A DNA stretch of 64,000 nt from Dimorphilus gyrociliatus. Taxonomy: Eukaryota; Annelida; Polychaeta; Dinophilidae. The DNA is taken from the NCBI GenBank assembly GCA_904063045.1, contig CAJFCJ010000002.1:1820422-1884421 (forward strand), in the 5' to 3' direction. A program made the position numbers and the translations under genes. Positions 1 to 14,900 of this stretch are shown piece after piece (positions within the stretch are counted from its first letter, which is position 1; each line of letters starts with the position of its first letter). The notes beneath the pieces were generated by a model. That model was not told where the DNA came from. It did no database searches and worked only from the letters and a program-made list of their open reading frames with translations.

Positions 1-327
1 TAATGAAAAACTATGTATGCAATCGAGCGTTGAAATTCTCTCTTATTGTATTTCTTGGTTTTACTTATCAATAGTTATAGTTCTCTTTGTAGTGTTAATG
101 GTAGTTATATGTGGTATAATTAAATTACATATAGGATGAGAGAGGGTGAATAAGGAGGGTTATATTAAGGTAATATTTGTATTATCATTAACTAAATTCT
201 TGAACACAAAATAAACAACAATTATACTTGAAAAACTCTATTAAGCCAAAATTGCTTGTCCAGATTGATCTATAGATGAGTTATCTGTTTAAATGTAAGA
301 TAAAAGAGTCATAATAAGCTAGAATAG
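1..327. other. ILF2 3' flank
   Basis: AT-rich DNA downstream of the ILF2 stop codon. I see no coding exon, RNA gene or repeat here. It probably holds the ILF2 3' UTR and the start of the next intergenic stretch. Confidence 0.5.
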
Positions 328-2009
<1,682 letters not shown>

Positions 2010-2551
2010 ATCTGTCAATTTTTTGGCAATCACGAATAAAAAGAACCATAGACGAAACCTGGTTGATCCACCGTAGTCGCCGATTCAGATCGCCGTTGTT
2101 CTAGAGAACAGATCCGCAGCAAATATGTGACGTCACAAATTGAAGATTACTGCTTTCTGATTGGACAGTGCCGCAAAATTCTCCAAAAAGATGCTAGCCA
2201 AGCTTTCTTTAATAATTTAATTATAATTTAATCCCAGAGTAACACAAAACTGTTTTTATTTGAAAAATAAAAAAAAATATTTTCAATAGCGAATTTTTTT
2301 ACTTTATGAAGTAAATAAGAGTTAAAAAGGAATATTTCGTATCCAAAGCCAAAATTTCAGTTAAATATGTTTTTTATTTAATAATTTTTTCAATATTATG
2401 AGTAGTTTTGCTCAACTAAAATACTCTAACAAACGTTGTAAATTTCATAGAGTCAAGTCAAATCTCAATTCAAGTAATGGGGCTATATCAGAGCTAGGGA
2501 ACAGTTTACAAGTTTTAAAAAAAATTTGATAAAAACAATTAAGACCATATT
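2010..2551. other. ILF2 promoter and ING 3' flank
   Basis: Gap between the ILF2 start codon and the ING stop codon. The part next to ILF2 carries CRE and CCAAT elements (listed separately). The rest (about 2200-2550) is AT-rich with A/T runs and no recognisable gene. Confidence 0.6.
2128..2164 (-). promoter_or_regulatory. CRE plus CCAAT box upstream of ILF2
   Basis: TGACGTCA, a perfect CREB/ATF palindrome, lies at 2128-2135, about 120 nt upstream of the ILF2 start codon. Reading toward ILF2, CCAATCAG (an NF-Y-type CCAAT box) lies at 2164-2157, 21 bp further out. The motifs are seen directly. Their use as the ILF2 core promoter is inferred from position. Confidence 0.55.
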
Positions 2552-3996
2552 CTACTTATTTTTCTTTTTTTCTGCTGTACATCTGGGACAAAACCATTTC
2601 CCTTTAGGTTTGTGAGTTAAGTTGACACACTGAAAGTGAAACCATTCAATCGTACACTCTGGATTATCGCATCCGATCATTTCGCCGTATGACACTTGAT
2701 GGCAGAGACAATAGGTTGGTTCATTAGGATCAACAGGCATATCAAGAACATCTGAAGAGTGTGCCGATAATGATAGTAAAGGAAGACCAGTTGTTTTTTT
2801 GTCACTTCTGCAGGAAATATAACACTATACGTAAGATTGTCTAAAAACAAAAATCTAAGTAAAATACTAACTGAACTGTACCAGAACCTTTCTTTTTTGA
2901 TCTCTTTTTAGAGCTATCCTCTATATCGCTTTCATGATTCTTTTTCCGCCTCCTCTTCCCATTTTTATCAACAGCTTGGGGACCATCAGGAGATTGATTC
3001 TTTTCTTTTAAGTCAGATTCAAATCTCGCTAAATCTGAATCTAATTTACGAATTTGTTTATCAACAAGTTCGTAAGTTGCACCAGCCAGTGCTACTTTAC
3101 TATCGCTATATTCTCCTATTTCTTTAAACATTTCTTCAATTCTATTCATTTTATCAGTTTTTTCTTCTGGAGACATTGACTTTACGTTGTTTAAATATTC
3201 ATCAGCTAAATCATCTATCTCTTTTAATAAATCTGTCAACAAAAGTTAAATCTTATCAAGTTTATCATCTCAAAGTATTTCTTTACTTTAAAATGTTACA
3301 ATGCTATTATTATAAATTTTATATTTATTTAATATAAATATATGTTGGAATGTTTCTCTTATAAATGGTTTTCTGCATTTTATTCTGTGAAAATTTTAGA
3401 GAGTAAGTGTTACAGTACTACTCAAAGGTTTGGCGAGAGTGTTGTCAGTTGAATGTAAACAAATCGACACAATAAAAAGGGCGCGAAATTTCTTACATAT
3501 CCAATATCGCTCAAATTTTTTTGGGAAAATACGAAATTAATGCCATTTGCATAGAAAATCATGAGGTATCGTATTGAAGGTATATAATATGCAACTATTT
3601 TCATAAAGTGGTCTCAAAGTGAAATAAATGTGTTCAACAATCAAGAGATTTATGTAAATTTTTAAAATCAGTTCATTCTTCAAATGATTAGAAACGCAAT
3701 AATTTATTAGAATTGATTAATTTTAATAAAACCTAAGAATAAGATCTCTATTGGAGCGTTATCAGTAATAAATTAAATAAATGATCTGAGTCGAATAGCG
3801 TAATTGTATATATATTTAAAAAATAAAAATTTTTACTCTGATTCTTTTTATCTAGCTCCCTCATCTTATCGAAATTATGCTGCATTTCAGCAGGAATGCC
3901 ATCCAAACCTAAAAATAAATCATGTTTTATAGGGAATGTGAATTTTTAATTATAATTACTGTCTAAATAGTGTTCTAAATACATCGCTTTCGCCAT
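2552..3996 (-). CDS. ING4/5: Inhibitor of growth protein, ING4/ING5 type
   Basis: Four coding exons (3996-3960, 3908-3837, 3232-2872, 2807-2552) give 241 aa, matching ING4/5 length (about 240-250). The N-terminal helical ING dimerisation domain begins [12 protein letters not shown] and continues through [21 protein letters not shown] lysine-rich nuclear-localisation stretch ([15 protein letters not shown]) follows. The C-terminal PHD finger has the full Cys4-His-Cys3 zinc ligands ([31 protein letters not shown]). Known role: the PHD finger reads H3K4me3 and the N-terminus tethers BRPF-MYST acetyltransferase complexes in the nucleus. The PHD sequence is closest to ING4/5, not ING1/2. ING4 and ING5 were not separated, as expected if this is the single invertebrate ancestor-type gene. 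Confidence 0.95.
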
Positions 3997-4664
3997 TTTG
4001 TCCACCAACCAACCTACTGAAGCTTTCTTCGTATTTAATGTATTTCTAAGTAATTTTCGGAACCGGAAGAGCTCTCAGAATTGCGCACGCATAAAGCTGT
4101 TAGATAAGACTGCGCCGAGAACAGTTATCCCTCTGAAATCTAAGGAAAAACATTAGTAACATCAACACCTTTTATAATTTTGCTCTCTAATAAAGGTTAG
4201 TATTGAATATTCATTAATTTTTTGTATTGTTCTATGCCGTTGTATATTTGAATTAAGTTTTTTTGAATGAATCGTTTCTGCTGAGATCTTCAACATTCGC
4301 CTAAGTCTGTTACTATAGGACTAGTGTTTCATCTTATATGATAAAAGTATATTAAAGTAACTTAACGTTTATCAAAATTTATAGACAACTAAAATTATCG
4401 ATCGTTCTAGAATATTCCAGAACCATATTAATTTTCGTCAAGTCTCATACGTCACCAATTGAATGCTTTCAACTGAACAATAGTTATACTACCAAATACG
4501 CTTGAAAAAATATTTTTAATTGTTCCTTTTGATTGCAACTTGATTATGCAAGAAGCTTTACTCACTCTTTTTATACAATAAGATTTTAAAAACTCATTTT
4601 TTACTTAAAGATCTTTTATTTACACACTTGTACTTTTACAGTTGCTGCCTGAATAGCAGCTAAA
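3997..4664. promoter_or_regulatory. Divergent promoter region, ING (-) / DNAJB6-type (+)
   Basis: This 668-nt gap separates two start codons on opposite strands. It contains a perfect heat-shock element (4405-4422, listed separately) and a splice acceptor at 4640-4641 just before the DNAJB6 start. The J-protein mRNA therefore has either a 5' UTR intron or a trans-splice acceptor. No TATA box was pinned down. Confidence 0.6.
4405..4422 (+). promoter_or_regulatory. Perfect four-unit heat-shock element
   Basis: TTCTAGAATATTCCAGAA is four contiguous, alternating nGAAn pentamers (TTC, GAA, TTC, GAA at exact 5-bp spacing) with no mismatch. It lies 243 nt upstream of the DNAJB6-type start codon and about 410 nt from the divergent ING start. 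Heat-shock factor trimers bind three or more such units. Assignment to the chaperone gene is inferred. Confidence 0.8.
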
Positions 4665-5854
4665 ATGCCATTCGCCGCAGAAGATTACTACAGTATTTTA
4701 CAAATCTCGAGATCAGCTAATGAGGCAGATATTCGTAAAGCCTACCGCAAATTAGCTCTACGCTGGCATCCTGACAAAAATCCAGACAAGAAGGAGGAAG
4801 CAGAAAAGCGTTTTAAAGAGATTTCGGAGGCCTATGAAATCTTATCTGACCCACAAAAGCGATCTGTCTATGACAAATATGGAAAAGAGGGTTTGAGCGG
4901 ACAAGGCTCTAACATGGGTGGCATGCCCAACTTCAATATGGGTGGCTTTGGAAACTTTGGCTTTGCCTTTAGAGATCCAGATGAAGTGTTTAGAGAATTT
5001 TTTGGCGATCGTGATCCCTTTAGAGGTATTATAATTAAGCATTTCGCTAAGCTAAATTAACAGACAGTGGTGTGTCATAATTTTTTCGCGTGTAGTTCGT
5101 ATCTTATTTTCGTCTTCGAATCGTTTCTCTCATACAGATAGTGCTGATAGTTCGCTTTTGGATATAAACACATTTGTTAACGGATTTTCAGGTTTTATCG
5201 TTTGTAGTGTATGGATTAAGAATTTTAAAAATGCCATTTTATGAGTGTGTGAATGGCATTGAGCTCATTCTCTCCAGTATTTAAGCGCGAGATTTACTAA
5301 CGGTGTACTAACAAAAATGCACTTGCTGTAGGCCTAACGTTTAAAATAACGTGAAAAAATAATATATGTTGAAAATAATAATTTTTTACGTATTTTTGTT
5401 AGGCTTTGGAGCGATGTTTGAAGACGATATATTATTCGGTTTTGGTGGTGGAAGGCAACAGTAAGTATACAATTTATTGTATTTGTTTAGGAGTAATAAA
5501 AATTTGACCACCCCTTTGACGATATACCAGGAGTAGACAAGATGTCAGTCCGTTTTCTTCAAACCTTTTTTCGTCCGATGGAGGTGGCATGTCTTCCTTC
5601 ACTAGTTCGTCCTTTAGTTCTGGCGGTATGAGAGGTGGAGGCAACTTTCGTTCCGTGTCAACGTCGACCAAAATTGTAAATGGTAAAAAAATTGTCACGA
5701 AAAGGTAAATTACTGTTACTTTTTAAAAAAAAAGTCTTTAAAACAATTTTCCTATAGAATTATTGAGAACGGAAAAGAAACCGTTACGGTTGAAGAAAAT
5801 GGAGTTTTAAAATCAACAAAAGTTAATGGTGGAGCGCTGACCATGCAGGATTGA
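4665..5854 (+). CDS. DNAJB6: DnaJ/Hsp40 co-chaperone, DNAJB6 type
   Basis: Four coding exons (4665-5025, 5403-5460, 5531-5704, 5758-5854) give 229 aa. A J domain occupies residues about 5-75 with the Hsp70-activating HPD at 35-37 (RWHPDKNP). A G/F-rich segment follows with [18 protein letters not shown], a DNAJB6/B2/B8 signature. Next comes a serine-rich stretch ([12 protein letters not shown]) and then [18 protein letters not shown] and [15 protein letters not shown], matching the DNAJB6 C-terminal domain. Known role: class B J protein that prevents aggregation of polyQ and amyloid clients through its S/T-rich region and hands clients to Hsp70. The first exon stays open into intron 1 (stop at 5060), so intron retention would give a truncated 131-aa form. 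A heat-shock element lies upstream. Confidence 0.93.
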
Positions 5855-6800
5855 CCAGCCGTAGTGGTTGTGCTCCTTTTCTGCACTCTAATTTTTTTTC
5901 TTTCGATTAAAGTACTAAAATTTGCATATTCATAAATATATCTTAAACACATTTGTATCTATAGCCAACAGTGAGAGAGAGTATATAACGCGAAGAGATT
6001 TTTGACTTTCCTTGTATAGGTTATTAATGTCAACAAGTCACCCAACTGAGGTTTCAGTTTAATTTATTATAATGAAAAGGTAGATTAAGATGTTGGAAAG
6101 CGATGCTATTAGACAAACTACGCTCTTTAGTTCGAGTACTTAAATCAGAGGAAGTAACGATATTTTGTATTAAAATAACTTGGAAAATTTTTATCATTCT
6201 TTCTTTGACTAGAAACAAAAAAAACCACCGTTTTTACACGATTCCGCATTCACCATGCGAACTCTTTTTTTATAATAAAAATTTGTTATATTAACACCCT
6301 AATTATCACCCAAAAAGCCTAATTCACACAATCTCATCGAAATGAAAGTCAAGATTTTCTTTCTTCACTAAATGTGCATTTATATTGCGGGATGGTAGTG
6401 AAAGAACTCTATTTTTACTTTTAAAGTTTAAAGATTTTAAATACATGGTTACAATACAATTACAAGAAAACCTTGTGAATTTTGTTTATTTCTTCTTCAG
6501 ATTCCTAGGAGTTTGACTAAACAATATATTCTACCTCTTTGAAACTTAAAGTGAAGTAGATAAAACCAATTAGAAATTGATAACATGTTAGAATTTCTTT
6601 ATTTCTGAAATATGCCGTTTAAGATTAGGGTCTTGACAGATAATGATACACTAATCTCAAAACAGTTTCTACTGTAGGGGATCTCTTTGTAAGTGGGACA
6701 CCATGTGTAAAGTTTGCACTGTGGGAGCTGGGGCTATTTTAGGATTAGGATGCACCACTAGGTGGCTCCGTATACACTACTTCGGCATTAGACTTCTGCA
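5855..6800. other. DNAJB6 3' flank and fascin promoter region
   Basis: AT-rich. An AATAAA lies at 6274-6279, rather far from the DNAJB6 stop. An exact CTCF-core-like site lies at 6755-6766, just before the fascin start. No coding exon was found. Confidence 0.5.
6755..6766 (+). promoter_or_regulatory. CTCF-core-like motif upstream of fascin
   Basis: CCACTAGGTGGC matches the CTCF core consensus CCASYAGRKGGC at all 12 positions and lies 34 nt before the fascin start codon. The match is seen directly. Binding is inferred. Confidence 0.4.
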
Positions 6801-8448
6801 ATGGCGAGTGAAGAACTGCAATGGTGTATAGGCTTGATGAACGCAGCTGGTCGTTACCTGACAGCCGAACAGTTTGGTTATAAGATAAACGCTTCTGCAA
6901 CTACTTTACGAAAGAAGCAGAAGTGGATTTTAGAACAAGAAGACAATGTTGTATACTTAAAATCACATCTCGGAAAGTATTTAAGTTCAGATAGGAAGGG
7001 CGTTGTTAGTTGTTCAACGGAAACGAAAGGTGTCGAACAGCAATTCTGCGTTACGTATTGTGAAAAAGCTAATGGACGATGGGTATTTAAGAGCAAACAA
7101 ACTGGTTTATGTTTTGGCGGAACTGAGGATAAATTATCCTGTACAGAGAAAGAAGCAACTGAGAGAGAGTCGTGGAGTGTACAATTAGCTTTGCATCCAC
7201 AAGCACATTTGAAGAATGTTAATCGTAAAAGATTTGCAAAATTAGAAAATGAATCTATCCTTTGTATTGAAACAATACCATGGGGGAGCGATTGCCTAAT
7301 AACTTTTGAATGGCATGATGGAAATTACGCTTTGAAGTCAGCTGATGAGCATTATCTCCACAGAGATGGTTCTCTTGTCGAAGTTTTATCTAAAGATACC
7401 ATGTTCGCATTAGAAGTCCGCAGTTCTGGAGGCTATTCTGGTCTTGCTTTCAAAGATTACGAAGGAAGATTTTTAACGGCTGTTGGTAAAGGGACAATGT
7501 TAGCGAGAAATACCACTATCAGTAAGGATGAGCTATTTGTCCTAAAACAAAGCCACCCGCAAGGATATTTTACCCACTGGAATGGCAAGAACGTATCCAT
7601 TCGTCAGGGTAATGTAATCAACTACTAAAGTTAGATCTAAGTAAATACTAAACGTTTAATGTTTTGAAAATTTTTATTAGGCATGTCTCTCTCGGCAAAT
7701 CAAGATAGAACTGAAGAAGAAGAGACTCATCAAATTGAATACGATAAATCATCGTCAGGCTGGAAATTTAGGGCTCACAATGGACAGTTATGGACAGCAG
7801 TTTCGGCCGGCATTGAGGCGACAGGTCCTGACAAAGTGACGAAAGCGAATCTATTTGATTTTGAATATCTCCACGACGGTTTTATTGCTTTAAAATGTCG
7901 TATGAATGATAAATACGTTTCAGCTAAGCGAACTGGAAGTCTATCAGCTTCCGCCGAGAAGATAACAGACACGGAGAAATTCGTTTTTAATATAATTAAT
8001 AGGCCTATGATTATTTTTCGAACCGATTTCGGTTTTATGGGTTGTAAAACGCAAATGAATTCGAGAATCGAATGTAATAAAGCGTCTCACGAGACCTTGC
8101 ACTTGGAGAGTGGTAAAAATGGAGAGTACTTTATTAAAGGTATATATATATATATATATTAAAATGAAAAGCAGTACATACTTACATACTGCCACGCCTA
8201 TCTTGACATAAAATTTCATTGTCATTATTAAATGAACAGGTGGCGTAAAAGAAAGAAGATACTGGACTGTTGCGGCGGATAAAAGTATTAATGCCGATGG
8301 CCTTGAACCTTATCCATTCTTTTTCGAATTTGCCTCTCAAAGCAAAATGTACATTCGCAACGCTGACAATGCCTATATTAAGTGCGAACAGAATGGGACT
8401 ATTTGTTTAAAAGCTACTAAACAGAACGCGACTCAAATTGAATATTAA
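6801..8448 (+). CDS. FSCN: Fascin, actin-bundling protein
   Basis: Three coding exons (6801-7608, 7681-8139, 8240-8448) give 491 aa, essentially the length of vertebrate fascin (493). Four beta-trefoil repeats are present with the recurring patterns GRYLTAEQFGYKINASA, LGKYLSSD, FGGTEDKLSC, EGRFLTA, MSLSANQDRTEEEE and NDKYVSA. Known role: a monomer that cross-links parallel actin filaments in filopodia and sensory bristles. The vertebrate PKC-regulated serine in the SSLKKKQ stretch corresponds to TTLRKKQ here, so a phosphorylatable threonine replaces it. The start ATG follows a short 5' leader. The intron-2 donor GT opens directly into a TA microsatellite (8140-8160). Confidence 0.97.
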
Positions 8449-8853
8449 CCATATTCCATATTAAAATTCATGTTGCTTTCTGTCTCCTCTGCAAAAAAAA
8501 GAAGCTTTTGAGATCTTAACAGAGTTTTAGTAAAAATCTATTTTTTACGTTCTCTATTTTAATGAATATTTAAGTATATCTTTCGTGAGGTCCAATATTT
8601 TTAAATAATATTTTCTTCAATTTTCTAATATCTTTTCACTATCTATATTGTCAAAAAGAAAAGAAAAGATTTTTATCTTACTTTGCTTTCCTCTTAAACA
8701 GCTACCTATAATAATTAATAACAATTAACTTAAGAACCTAATAAAATATTATATTATATAGTATAGAATTTATGCATCATTTTCATAGAAGGTTCATATT
8801 TGAATTTCGCGCCAAATATTGTCTACTGTGGATAGCTTTTAAGGCGAAAGAAG
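8449..8853. other. Fascin 3' flank / MRPL15 promoter
   Basis: AT-rich spacer with a candidate poly(A) signal AATAAA at 8740-8745, 292 nt past the fascin stop. No gene was seen. Confidence 0.5.
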
Positions 8854-10038
8854 ATGGCCGGCAGGATTAAACAAGCCCTAGACTTACTTAAAACTTATCC
8901 TAGAGTATCATTAGGAAATTTAAAACCTCCGCCCTTCACAATTACTAGGGTTCGTATAATAGATTTATTGCGGTTGGGTTTTTTAACATTTTCTGCTTAG
9001 TGAATAAACTGATGTTAAACAAATATTCTCTCATTATCGCTCAAAGTAACACGAGTTTATTGCAGAGGAGAAATAGACGAGGTCAGCATGGTGGATATAA
9101 GAGAGGCATGGGTCAGAAAGGCCAAAAACAGAGAGGAAGTTTACCATACATTGGACATGAGGGGGGTCAGACACCTTTTCATATAGTGATTCCTAAAGAA
9201 CCTTACTATCAAGGTTACCAGTAAGTCACTTAACTAAAACCCCTTTGGATGTTTTCTAACATTTACATTGACTTTTAGCGCAAGGAAACAATACCCGCCA
9301 TTCTCTCTTTTGCAACTGCAAAGAATGATCGATTTAGGGTTGTTAAATCCCGATGAACCTATAGATTTGTCTGCATTATTAAGGGTCCAAACCTTTCAAT
9401 TTAAACCAAGACACAATCACTATGGCTTACATTTAATCGACGAGGTTTTTATAAATTCAAGTTGACGTAAAAGTAGATATAAATTAAAATTGAAATTAAA
9501 TTTTAGGGTATTGATATATTCGAAGCTCAAGTAAATTTGGAAATTCAGTGGGCAAGTGAACCTGTGATAGCTGCTATAGAAAGATTAGGAGGTAATAAAG
9601 AGTATTCTCTTTTTATGTATCTCGTAACTTTTTATGATCCATTGCATGTTTTTCCGAATAGGAACCATAACAACGAGATTTTATGATATGGAATGCTTAA
9701 ATTATATAGTATCACCTAAGGAAAATTTCTTGAAGGGAAAACCTATTCCTCGTTGTAAGCTACCTTCTAACGACGTTGTAAAATATTATACAAGTGCTGA
9801 GAATAGAGGTTATTTAGCCGACCCAGAAAAGATAGCTGAAGAACGGTCGAAATTAGCTCAGAAATACGGATATGAACTACCCGACTTGAAAAAAGACCCC
9901 AAAAAAGATATGTTACTTAAAAGGAAAGATCCAAGACAAATATTTTTCCATTTACAACCAGGCTGGGTAGTTAATCTTCATGATAAATGTATTTTGAAAC
10001 CGACTGATGAAGACTTGTTAAAATATTATAGATCGTAG
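8854..10038 (+). CDS. MRPL15: Mitochondrial large-subunit ribosomal protein L15 (uL15m)
   Basis: Five coding exons (8854-8949, 9066-9220, 9279-9444, 9507-9591, 9662-10038) give 292 aa (human 296). The N-terminus has the mitochondrial-protein pattern [18 protein letters not shown]. The glycine/arginine-rich L15 core follows ([25 protein letters not shown]). The C-terminus carries [23 protein letters not shown] and [13 protein letters not shown], all near-identical to animal MRPL15. Known role: structural protein of the mitoribosome large subunit in the matrix. The start ATG sits in GAAGATGGCCGG, a common context for genes of this type. AATAAA lies 43 nt after the stop. The gene converges tail-to-tail with PSMC1, with only 149 nt between stops. 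Confidence 0.97.
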
Positions 10039-10080
10039 ATATTTGCCATCTTGTTTTTTGTATTAAAACAAATTTGTCTG

Positions 10081-10086
10081 AATAAA
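10081..10086 (+). terminator. Poly(A) signal of MRPL15
   Basis: AATAAA, 43 nt downstream of the MRPL15 stop in the short convergent gap with PSMC1. Confidence 0.6.
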
Positions 10087-10187
10087 AGTAGATATAACTC
10101 TAAATATATGTATGTTTGAAAAAATTTGCATAATAAATATGCAAACAGTGATATTTTACTAAAGATGAATACAGTAAACCTTGAACA

Positions 10188-11747
<1,560 letters not shown>

Positions 11748-11966
11748 TTTTGCGGCTTCACTTTTGTAAAACACTACACACCCGTTTATCACTTACGATG
11801 TTCGGAAAACTGTTTTTGTTGATGGGAACTCGAACCAGTCGATATTTAGCTAAGGTCTGGTTCCCGACATATATATTAGGCCGAAGTGAGCGAAATGTTC
11901 CTAGAGGAACAGTAATCCAGATGAACAAAGAGAGATAACTGCTAAGAACTGAAAAGGAGAAGGGAG

Positions 11967-14900
11967 ATGGATTTTAAGAAATATATTACACTTTTGATAT
12001 GTTTAAGCTTGTGTTTATGCTATGCTGAAAAAAAAGAAAAGCTTTATGGAATACAGGATCTCTTGGAAAATCAAGAGAATACCAAATTGATTAAGCTATG
12101 GTACGAGAATGATCAGCTGGATCCTGTGGCTAGAAAACAAGTTGAAGAATATATGTTTTCCGCAGGAAAGGTAATATCGAATCAATGAAAATACTTAATG
12201 ATTAAGAACAGTTTTTGTTCTATTTAGCAACAAAAACACTGTTGTTTCATCTAATTAAGTACTTAATTATATTGCGACACGAACCTAATCACTATTGTTT
12301 TTTTTTGTTCATTACGTAGGAAAAAGAAGTTAAGAAAGTCGATAAATTCGCGAAATATAGAGAGAAGAAAGCTGATTGCCATCTTCATCCATTAGACTTA
12401 TCTCTTTACGACAAAATCTTGGAATTCAAGAAAGCAAATGCAGTTTTATTGGAATTTGATTTTAATTTTCCAGACTATAAAAACTATACGTCAGTATTGA
12501 AGTTGAAATTGCAATATTGATAATAGTCGCAATATTAACCCCTTCTTCTATGCAGAAATCCTTTATCTACCGAAGGAACAAACTTAACCTATGTTTACGA
12601 ATCGACCAAATGGTCTAGAGTATTAAGTAAGCATGGAAGAATTCTTCTTTCATTATCTTTTCACTACGGCCTATTGTCGATGTCTCTGTTACGCCTTGGC
12701 GTACATAAGATGAATATTGATTTACAAGAGACAAGCAAATATTGCCTAATGGCATATACTGTTGAAGAGAGGTTAACATTTATACGAAAATTGATTTTGG
12801 ATGATTTTAAAGTGTACGAAATAACTGAAGACGTATGGCACTCTAAAGAAGATGCCGCTTGTTTTCGATATGCAAAAAATGAGAGTGGCTACGCTAGCTT
12901 TGAATATTCGTGAGTGATTTAAAGCTTTAACGATTGCTAATATAATTGTTGCAATTATATTAATAGCATTTTCTTTTGAGTTATAGCGGTTAATGAAAGT
13001 TTTTTTATAGATGTTGCACTAGAACCATCCATGATCGGGAAGAAATCTGTAGAACATTGGAGGCTGAAAATTGGATTCTGATTATAAATCGATTGCTTTA
13101 CGCAGTGAAGGTACAAGCTAAAAATACGACAATTCATTGTTTTTTAAGTAATCTTATTAAATACTTTGCTTGCGAACTAATTAATGTTCCCACGAGAAAT
13201 TACTACTAGATCAGGCGATACTGTATGACTAATACGCGTGCAATTATTATAGGCTCCCCGATCATCATGAACTATATTTTCAGATTGCCTTACTCTTCTT
13301 TGGTCCTCTTATGCTTCAGCAGTGGGTCTATAGTGATTCTATACGTAAAACGGATTATATCATTCGGTATATTTTTTTTAATATAATTAGACTAAGATTG
13401 AACCTGCCGCGTTATTAATTAAATTTTAGATTACCAGAGCGTCTCTATAAAACAATATTATTGAGAAGGGTTAAAATGAAGGACAGAAGTTCGTCAACAG
13501 ATCCAAATGAGATGGAAGAAAAACAACAATTTCATATATTTCGTAAACTTTTAAAAACTTTGCCACCTGATAGAGTTGTTCCGATTACCTTTAAGAAATT
13601 GCATTTATTGGTAGATCATAAGAGACTTATGTCGGAACAGTCTATACCCGTTGGTCTTTTTCACACTTTCTATGAGAATCTATTTCGTTGTCAGTATCGT
13701 TTTGTTCATCCTTTTTATACATGCTGTGAGGAAAGCATATTCGGATCATGGTATCCTAGATTCCTTTGGTTTAAGCTGGGCTCAAAGTCTCAATGCAATC
13801 AGAGTTGTAGACAGTATTTATCATGGGGTCATGTTGCTAGAGTTATTGGTAGTCTACTTTTACTTACAGCAATATCTACACCATACATTCTCCGTGTAGT
13901 TATCTATTATAGATATGAGGAAGATGAAGTAGACAGACGTGATAGAGTTCGTAAAGAGCTTAATTTAAAGAAAGCTCTTGAAGGAAGTGTACTTCAGTAT
14001 CTTACACCGAATCATCCTATTCTAGTCGGGCTTTATGTAATATATTGCATCTCATTACTCCTACTTGCCTTCTTCAGAGCCTGTGATTCAGACAAATTTG
14101 ACAATATTGCTCGAGGAAGTGTTCAGGATTTACGTTGTATTTCAAGAATTCACTGCTTCCGATTAATTTTAGCACACATTTTGTTACCAATCGAAAAGTT
14201 TGGTATATTCTGCGGATTAATCATCGGTTGTGTATACTGGCCTATTGTTTTACCTATTTGCATAATAATAACACTTGTCTACTGTGTACCACTATTCTAC
14301 ATGACTGGCAGATTCCTGATTCATACAAGGCCAAAATTTTTAAGGTTTTTGTCATATTTCCTTTCGTAAAACAGAAACCTTAGATACTAATGTTCAAATT
14401 TAATATCTTTACATTTACAGAACTAAACCCTTATCCAGTCCTCGTAGAAGCTATAAAAGAGGACTATTGTCACCTTCTATTTCTGAGAGTGTAACTTCCT
14501 TTGAATCAGCCTTGCTTCTAAATAATATAAGTCCTCAAGAAAATAGAAATGATGATACGGGTATTCCAGGAGGAATACGATCCAAATCTCTAACTTCAAC
14601 AGTTGTTAGCACTACGGTTGCGATATGCTGTATCGTAGTTATGTATTGCATTATGGTAATATTAGATTTATTCGATTGTCAATTTATAAACATTCGTTGT
14701 TTTATAGCTCATGTTTGCCGAATGCGTTGGCTTTTTGATCGAAATATTCGTATTCTCAGTTTTTGGGATCGTATTAAACGTGGGCAGAGCTGCAGTATAT
14801 ATTTGCCTGTTCTTTTGGGTTTGCACACTTTGTTAAGCCTATTTAACATTCTAATAATTATACATTTATCCTTTTAGGCCTTACTGTATACTGTCCGATG

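Noticed and set aside
4640..4664. Splice acceptors just before start codons (also near 21264 and 52551) as spliced-leader trans-splicing sites.
   Set aside because: They fit ordinary 5' UTR introns as well (a good donor exists for LLGL at 21028). No spliced-leader RNA gene was seen, so trans-splicing is not claimed.
13651..13899. A hydrophobic reading frame resembling transmembrane helices inside the multi-pass protein gene.
   Set aside because: The overlapping frame (13430-14344) continues from the previous exon in phase, carries family-like motifs (CCEESIFGSWYPRFLWFKLG) and leads into the next exon. The other frame stops with no splice partner.
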